Notes under the pieces: generated by a model
Databases searched by the model: none
What the model was told of the DNA's origin: nothing
The model's input: the letters and a program-made list of their open reading frames with translations, nothing else
In this document: in pieces, positions 59,809-64,000 of the stretch
How the letters are laid out: each line of letters opens with the position of its first letter
How positions within the stretch are numbered: the stretch's first letter is position 1
Program-made: the position numbers and the translations under genes
NCBI RefSeq assembly: GCF_005765165.1
Contig: NZ_VCIW01000023.1
Location: 62,001-126,000 of the forward strand
From: Paenibacillus antri
GTDB taxonomy: Bacteria > Bacillota > Bacilli > Paenibacillales > YIM-B00363
Length of the DNA: 64,000 nucleotides
Reading direction: 5' to 3'

Positions 59809-60726
59809 GTGCGGCTGCAAGCGGATCGTACGAATGTAGCGATCTTCGAATGCTTCTCGTCCGAATCGAGGCTTCGCATAATCGAGCTGTTGAACGAACG
59901 GCCGATGAACATTAAAGAGCTGGCGGACGCGGTGGGCTTGTCCTCCGCGATCGTAACGAAGCATGTACAGAAAATGGAGGAAGCCGGACTTCTCGTCACC
60001 GAGTCGATCGCAGGCAAGCGAGGCATGCAGAAGCTGTGCCGGCTCGCCCTGGACGAGCTGACGCTCGTGCTGAAGCGAGGGCCGGCGGCAGGGGAGCGCC
60101 CCGCCTCGGCCAACCGGTACGAGGTGTCGCTCCCGGTCGGCCAATATTCGAGCTGCGCGGTCAAGCCGACCTGCGGCCTCGCCTCGGAGCACGGCATGAT
60201 CGGCATGGTGGACGATCCGCGGTATTTCTCCGATCCGGAGCATGTGAAGGCGAGCCATCTGTGGTTCGGCAGCGGCTTCGTGGAATACCGCATTCCGAAT
60301 TACTTGCTGCGGAATCAGACGGCGCTCAGCCTCGACATCTCTTTGGAAATCTGCTCGGAGGCGCCGGGTTTCAACGAAAATTGGCCTTCCGATATCAGCT
60401 TCTACGTGAACGATCGCTTGCTCGGCACGTGGACGTGTCCGGGCGACTTCGGGGAGACGCGCGGGGTGTATACGCCGGAGTGGTGGATCAACCGTTCGCA
60501 GTACGGCTTGCTGAAGACGTTGTCCGTCGGACCGACGGGCGCCTACATCGACGGCGTTCGCCTGTCGGACGTGACGCTCGACGCGCTCGGTCTCGCCTAC
60601 GGCGAGACGATCTCGTTCCGCATCGCCGCCCTCGAGACGGCGCGCAACGTCGGCGGGGTTACGCTGTTCGGGAAGGGCTTCGGCAACTATAACCAGGACA
60701 TCCATGTGTCGCTGACGTATGCGTAG
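59809..60726 (+). CDS. ArsR-type regulator fused to a beta-sandwich ligand domain
   Basis: A 305-residue one-component regulator. The ArsR/SmtB winged HTH covers about residues 5-85 (FECFSSESRLRIIELLNERP, then IKELADAVGLSSAIVTKHVQKMEEAGL). No metal-site Cys or His cluster is present. The C-terminal 200 residues are beta-rich, with many aromatic residues (HLWFGSGFVEYRIPNYLL, DISFYVNDRLLGTWTCPGDF, VYTPEWWINRSQYG), like a sugar-binding jelly roll. It is divergent from the GH2 gene and likely its sugar-responsive regulator. The GTG at 59809 is 7 bases past AGGAGG; the GTG at 59803 abuts the site. Confidence 0.85.
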   Translation: MRLQADRTNVAIFECFSSESRLRIIELLNERPMNIKELADAVGLSSAIVTKHVQKMEEAGLLVTESIAGKRGMQKLCRLALDELTLVLKRGPAAGERPASANRYEVSLPVGQYSSCAVKPTCGLASEHGMIGMVDDPRYFSDPEHVKASHLWFGSGFVEYRIPNYLLRNQTALSLDISLEICSEAPGFNENWPSDISFYVNDRLLGTWTCPGDFGETRGVYTPEWWINRSQYGLLKTLSVGPTGAYIDGVRLSDVTLDALGLAYGETISFRIAALETARNVGGVTLFGKGFGNYNQDIHVSLTYA

Positions 60727-60749
60727 TCAAGAAGAACGCAATTTCCCAT

Positions 60750-62360
60750 TCATGATCCATCGCCCGGAAACGCCAGCTCCACGACCGTCCCGCGGCCGAC
60801 CTCGCTTTCGATCGACAGGCGCCCGCCGTGCGACGCCACGATCCGCTTCACGATCATCATGCCGAGTCCGTTGCCGTCCGGCTTCGTCGTGAAGAACGGG
60901 TCGCCGATGCGACGCAGCGTCTCCTCGGACATTCCCTTGCCGTCGTCGGCGAACCGAATGCGCCGTTCGCCCCCGGACGTCTCGAACCGAATGTCGATGC
61001 GACCGCCGAAGGGCAGAGCGTCCATCGCATTCTTCAGTACATTCAAGTATACCTGCTTCAGCTGGTTCGGATCGCCGGAGAGCGGCAGTTCGTCGACCCC
61101 CGTCGTCGCGATCTCCACCCCGTTCCGCGAAGCCTGCGTATCGAATATGGCCAGCAGCTCCCGCAGCACGGCCCTTGCATCGATCGGACGATGCGACGGC
61201 GCCTCCGGCTTGCCGAGAATCATGAACTCGCTGACGATGAGATTCATCCGGTCCAGCTCCGACATGATCAAATCGTAATACGCCGGCTCGGCGCGCGATT
61301 TCGAATACTGCAGCAATCCCTTGACCGTCGTCAGCGGATTGCGCACCTCGTGCGCGATGCCGACCGCGAGCTGACCGGCCACGACCAGCTTCTCCGTATT
61401 GCGGAGCAACTCCTCGGTCTTATGCCGCTCGGTCATATCCCGCAGCAAACCGAAGACGCGCACGAGCCGGCCGGCGCCGTCGAAGATCGGCACGACGTCC
61501 AGCATCGCGCGTTCGAACGGCTCCCGCCCCGTCAACACGAGCTCCTCGCCCATGCGTTCCGTTCGCTCCTCGAGCACGTGCCGGAAAATCGCCGCGATCG
61601 GCTCGAACGAGAGCGCCGAGACGCTCGGCGCGAGCGCCGGACCGAGCATGCCGACGCTTAACGCGTTACACTCGACGACGACACCCGCCTCGTCGGTCAC
61701 GACGACGCCGTAATGCTTGTTCTCGATGAGCGCCTGGTTGAGCATGTGAAGCTGCTCGTTGCGCCCGCGCTGCAGCAGCTCCCGCTCGATGGAATCCGCC
61801 GTCGCGCACAGCAGCGCGAGCAAATGGGGATGCGCGTCGTCGAGTCCCGTCATGAACGTCAGCGTCCCCGCAGGCGCCGCCCCGGCATCGCGTCGCAACA
61901 ACGCCGTGCAGCACGCTACGCCGTGCAGCGCCTCTTGATAGTGATCCTTCCCGAGCAGCAGCACCGGTTGTCCGCAGCTCAGCGACAATGCGATGGAACT
62001 CGGCCCCATGTCCTCGGTGAATCTCACGCCTTCTACGATGCCGAACCGTCGAACTTGCCGTTCCATCGCGGCGTTGCCTCGCAGCGCCAGCACGCACCCT
62101 TCGGCGTCCGTCATAAGAATGAGCAGCGGATCGTCCGGCGCGGCGGACAGAAATTTATCGATAAAACAATTCGTCACTTCCAATACCTCTTGAAACGCGA
62201 TTCTTCTAGCCTGCAGCTCCGAGGCGGTCAAGCGATCCGAGAATGCGGGGAGCTCCCCCGGATCCAGCCCCGACCGGATGCAACGAGCTTTGGATTCTGC
62301 CAACAGTTCCGCCGGTCTCATGCTCGTTCGTCCATCCTTTCGTCGTCGATGTCTACCCAT
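60750..62360 (-). CDS. GAF/PAS sensor histidine kinase (orphan, sporulation-kinase-like)
   Basis: A 536-residue soluble kinase. The N-terminal GAF-like or NtrC-activator-type sensor covers about 20-190 (DDPLLILMTDAEGCVLALRG, DMGPSSIALSLSCGQPVLLL). A PAS domain is at about 205-315 (YGVVVTDEAGVVVECNALSV). HisKA has H337 in AVGIAHEVRNPLTTVKGLLQ, and the HATPase has NVLKNAMDALPFGG, DDGKGMSEE and GNGLGMMIVK. No linked response regulator and no membrane segments, as in Spo0F-directed kinases. The start is uncertain: the ATG at 62360 has GGGAG about 9 bases upstream; one at 62321 is also possible. The role is inferred. Confidence 0.85.
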   Translation of the reverse strand: MGRHRRRKDGRTSMRPAELLAESKARCIRSGLDPGELPAFSDRLTASELQARRIAFQEVLEVTNCFIDKFLSAAPDDPLLILMTDAEGCVLALRGNAAMERQVRRFGIVEGVRFTEDMGPSSIALSLSCGQPVLLLGKDHYQEALHGVACCTALLRRDAGAAPAGTLTFMTGLDDAHPHLLALLCATADSIERELLQRGRNEQLHMLNQALIENKHYGVVVTDEAGVVVECNALSVGMLGPALAPSVSALSFEPIAAIFRHVLEERTERMGEELVLTGREPFERAMLDVVPIFDGAGRLVRVFGLLRDMTERHKTEELLRNTEKLVVAGQLAVGIAHEVRNPLTTVKGLLQYSKSRAEPAYYDLIMSELDRMNLIVSEFMILGKPEAPSHRPIDARAVLRELLAIFDTQASRNGVEIATTGVDELPLSGDPNQLKQVYLNVLKNAMDALPFGGRIDIRFETSGGERRIRFADDGKGMSEETLRRIGDPFFTTKPDGNGLGMMIVKRIVASHGGRLSIESEVGRGTVVELAFPGDGS

Positions 62361-62442
62361 GTAACATTCTCCCTGCCGAGGCGGGAATCCTTCATTATAC
62401 TCGAGCCTTTCGCTCGAGAACGATCGCGCCGCCAAGCGCACG

Positions 62443-62486
62443 GAAGGCTGCCCCGAACGCTAAGCGCTCTTGGACAGCCTTCTTCA
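62443..62486. terminator. Hairpin between the kinase and stalk-protein genes
   Basis: GAAGGCTGCCC pairs with GGACAGCCTTC around a loop that itself contains AAGCGCTT. It lies just past the stalk-protein stop, with a weak T tract. Confidence 0.5.
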
Positions 62487-62491
62487 TACGC

Positions 62492-63079
62492 TTACGAGAA
62501 TCCTTCGAGCGGCACGGCCCAGATGTTGACCTTGGCGCCGTCCTTCGCGCTGTATTCGAACAGCTCGAGCATAAGCGTTCCGTTGACGGGCAACTGCGAC
62601 GCGGGCACGTCGACCTTCAGCTCGAACGCCGACCAGGCGGGCGCCCCTTCGTTCACTTGAACCGTCTTCTCGAACAAATACCGGTGGCCGTCCGACACGG
62701 CGTATTGCATCGTCGCCTCGAACACGCGCGCTTCGCCCCGGATCGTATAGCTGCCGGCCGAACCGGAAACGACGACGTTGCGGAACGCGTTGTTGCCCGT
62801 CTCGTCGACGTCGCGGCGAATGTCCACCTGCCGCGGCGATTCGCTCCATTCCACCTGCGCGCCGAGCAGCTCGCCGACCGCCCGAAGCGGTATGTAGGTA
62901 CTGCCGTCGACGTTCAGAATCGGCCGTTCTCCATCGACGTAAGGCGCTCCGTTCACGTACACCGGATAGTTCGCCGCCGTCGCGACATACGTCTTCACCG
63001 TCGCCGCGAGCGTCGGCCATGCCGTCATCAATGCGGCGCCGACCAGCAGGCCGGCCGCGAATCCTTGAAATCGTCTCAT
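62492..63079 (-). CDS. Secreted stalk-domain (copper amine oxidase N-type) protein with Gmad2-like domain
   Basis: A 195-residue exported protein. Signal peptide is about 1-25 (RRFQGFAAGLLVGAALMTAW, then TLAAT). The stalk/copper-amine-oxidase N domain at about 30-90 has YPVYVNGAPYVDGERPIL and STYIPLRAVGELLGAQVEW. A C-terminal beta domain at about 95-195 resembles the Gmad2 immunoglobulin-like domain (VVVSGSAGSYTIRGEARVFE, LMLELFEYSAKDG). Such proteins occur in sporulation and germination surfaces of Paenibacillaceae. GAGGGGGG lies 5 bases upstream of the ATG at 63079. A surface or spore-envelope role is inferred. Confidence 0.85.
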   Translation of the reverse strand: MRRFQGFAAGLLVGAALMTAWPTLAATVKTYVATAANYPVYVNGAPYVDGERPILNVDGSTYIPLRAVGELLGAQVEWSESPRQVDIRRDVDETGNNAFRNVVVSGSAGSYTIRGEARVFEATMQYAVSDGHRYLFEKTVQVNEGAPAWSAFELKVDVPASQLPVNGTLMLELFEYSAKDGAKVNIWAVPLEGFS

Positions 63080-63096
63080 GCGATCCCCCCTCACTA

Positions 63097-63894
63097 CTAT
63101 TGTAGTGCGGAATCGTTCGCCTCATGACCGCCGGCCGCCCCGGAAGCGAATCGCTTCAGCGCGGCCGCGTCTTCGGCGAGCCGAGCCGGGTCGTCCTCCG
63201 CGACGAATTCGAGCAGCGCGAACCGGTCGCCGGGCAAGGCGCTCAGCTCGTTCAAATAGCGGCGCCAGACGTCTTCCCCTTCGGCGAACGGATGCCGTTC
63301 GCGCCCCTCCCAATGGTACGCGTGCACGTACTCGAGCCACGGCGCGAGCCGCCGCAGCTCCTCGAGCAGCCGTTCCGGGGAGCCGCCGACCTCCGGCTGC
63401 CACAGCGTGCGCAAGTTCGGATGGTCCGCTTCTCGGAGCAAGCGGATCGCGGAATCGCACGTATCGGTCAACGTCCGGGCGTGGTATTCGAGGCAGACGA
63501 GCACGCCTTCGCGCGCGGCCGCTTCCGCGATGCGCCGCGCGTCGGCCGTCGCCCGCGCGCGCCAAGCTTCGTCGGCTCCATCCGAGCCGCGATCCCCCGC
63601 CCAGACGCGGATCGACGGCGCGCCGAGCGCGAGCGCGGTCGACAAGACGTCGTCGAAGTCGAACGCTTGCTCGGCCCCGGCCGCGAGCCGGTAATACGAG
63701 CCGTAAGCCGCGACGGCCAGTCCGGCCTCCCGCGTCAGTCGGGCGACCTCGCGTGCGGCGGCGACGTCGCCGTGCGGGACGTGGATGTCCCCGCCCCACT
63801 CGATCGCTTCCAATCCGGCCTCCGCCGCGAGCGCGGCGACGCGCGCGGGCGTCAGCGATCGGAACGTTATCGACACCAATCCCGTACGAATCAT
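63097..63894 (-). CDS. Sugar phosphate isomerase/epimerase (xylose isomerase-like TIM barrel)
   Basis: A 265-residue TIM-barrel enzyme of the AP endonuclease 2 / xylose isomerase-like superfamily. Motifs: VSITFRSLTPARVAALAAEA, LEAIEWGGDIHVPHGD near 30, SIRVWAGDRGSDGADEAW near 95, and the metal-site Glu in VCLEYHARTLTDT near 135. Also present are a second metal-binding His/Asp set in RTLWQPEVGGSPE, YVHAYHW near 192 and LLEFVAED near 228. It isomerises or epimerises a sugar or sugar phosphate; substrate unknown. GAGGAGGGG precedes the ATG. It lies 17 bases from the stalk-protein gene and follows a LuxR-type regulator on the same strand. Confidence 0.88.
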   Translation of the reverse strand: MIRTGLVSITFRSLTPARVAALAAEAGLEAIEWGGDIHVPHGDVAAAREVARLTREAGLAVAAYGSYYRLAAGAEQAFDFDDVLSTALALGAPSIRVWAGDRGSDGADEAWRARATADARRIAEAAAREGVLVCLEYHARTLTDTCDSAIRLLREADHPNLRTLWQPEVGGSPERLLEELRRLAPWLEYVHAYHWEGRERHPFAEGEDVWRRYLNELSALPGDRFALLEFVAEDDPARLAEDAAALKRFASGAAGGHEANDSALQ

Positions 63895-63911
63895 CCTTTG
63901 CCGCCCCTCCT

Positions 63912-64000
63912 CTATTTAAACCATCCCTTGTCCTTGAACCGCTTGATCGCCTCGATCCGATTCCCGACGTCGAGCTTGTCGAGAATGACGGAAATATAGT
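63912..64000 (-). CDS. C-terminal end of a LuxR/NarL-type response regulator (partial)
   Basis: The minus strand encodes 28 codons and a stop before the window edge: YISVILDKLDVGNRIEAI then KRFKDKGWFK. This is the last recognition-helix region of a LuxR-type HTH, as in NarL-family response regulators. The rest, including the receiver domain, lies beyond the window. It is transcribed in the same direction as the isomerase gene that follows 18 bases later, so they may be co-transcribed. Confidence 0.75.
   Translation of the reverse strand, partial: YISVILDKLDVGNRIEAIKRFKDKGWFK

Noticed and set aside
1-64000. tRNA, rRNA, riboswitch, insertion sequence or prophage genes
   Set aside because: I looked for them by eye and saw no convincing cloverleaf, rRNA block, known riboswitch core or transposase motif. 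A covariance-model scan would be needed to exclude small RNAs.

Overview
The window looks like chromosome from a high-GC, spore-forming Firmicute of the Paenibacillaceae (Paenibacillus or Cohnella-like). The reasons are strong AGGAGG-type ribosome binding sites with frequent GTG and TTG starts, cre-like sites, YesM/YesN-type two-component pairs, LplA/LplB/LplC-type sugar transporters without a linked ATPase, a spore-germination-type Gmad2 protein, futalosine-pathway menaquinone genes and many carbohydrate-active enzymes. The placement is inferred from gene content. No rRNA, tRNA, CRISPR array, transposase or phage gene was seen.

Layout. 1-5.6 kb: small proteins, a YwbE protein, and glycolate oxidase glcD-glcF divergent from a GntR/FCD regulator with a clear palindromic operator. 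5.7-6.1 kb: eight tandem 51-bp hairpin units. 6.3-13.5 kb: a mannitol operon mtlA-mtlR-mtlF-mtlD-ptsI-ptsH with its own Enzyme I and HPr, its genes overlapping by 4 bases from mtlF onward, preceded by a cre-like site. 13.6-18.7 kb: a PAS histidine kinase, a phytanoyl-CoA-type dioxygenase divergent from an AraC regulator, and a PadR/HAAS pair. 18.8-19.6 kb: gene-free DNA with a repeat family in both orientations. 19.7-22.4 kb: mqnB-mqnD and a Gfo/Idh/MocA oxidoreductase.

22.4-45.9 kb is a pectin / rhamnogalacturonan utilisation region. A leftward operon has two paralogous lipoprotein binding proteins, two permeases, a GH43-type enzyme, an unassigned protein and a GH105 hydrolase. It is divergent from a membrane-anchored AraC regulator. 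Next come a 1315-residue pectate lyase/pectin esterase fusion and a second leftward operon: binding protein, YesM-type kinase, YesN-type regulator, GH78 rhamnosidase and a 51-codon remnant of a GH42 beta-galactosidase. The transporter operon and the fusion gene share a two-box upstream element, suggesting common control.

45.9-64 kb: an alkyltransferase-like protein, repeat DNA, a GH43/GH32-like enzyme, a GH44 gene broken by one in-frame amber codon before its nucleophile, a lactonase, speD, a large clan GH-A-like enzyme with a LacI regulator, a GH2 enzyme with an ArsR-beta-sandwich regulator, another PAS kinase, a stalk/Gmad2 protein, a sugar isomerase/epimerase and the end of a LuxR-type response regulator.

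The most unusual features are the intergenic repeats. At least four unrelated families are present, and three of them place copies 51-52 bp apart. Others are the amber-interrupted GH44, the shared two-box module, the ArsR-beta-sandwich regulator and the unassigned protein in the pectin operon.
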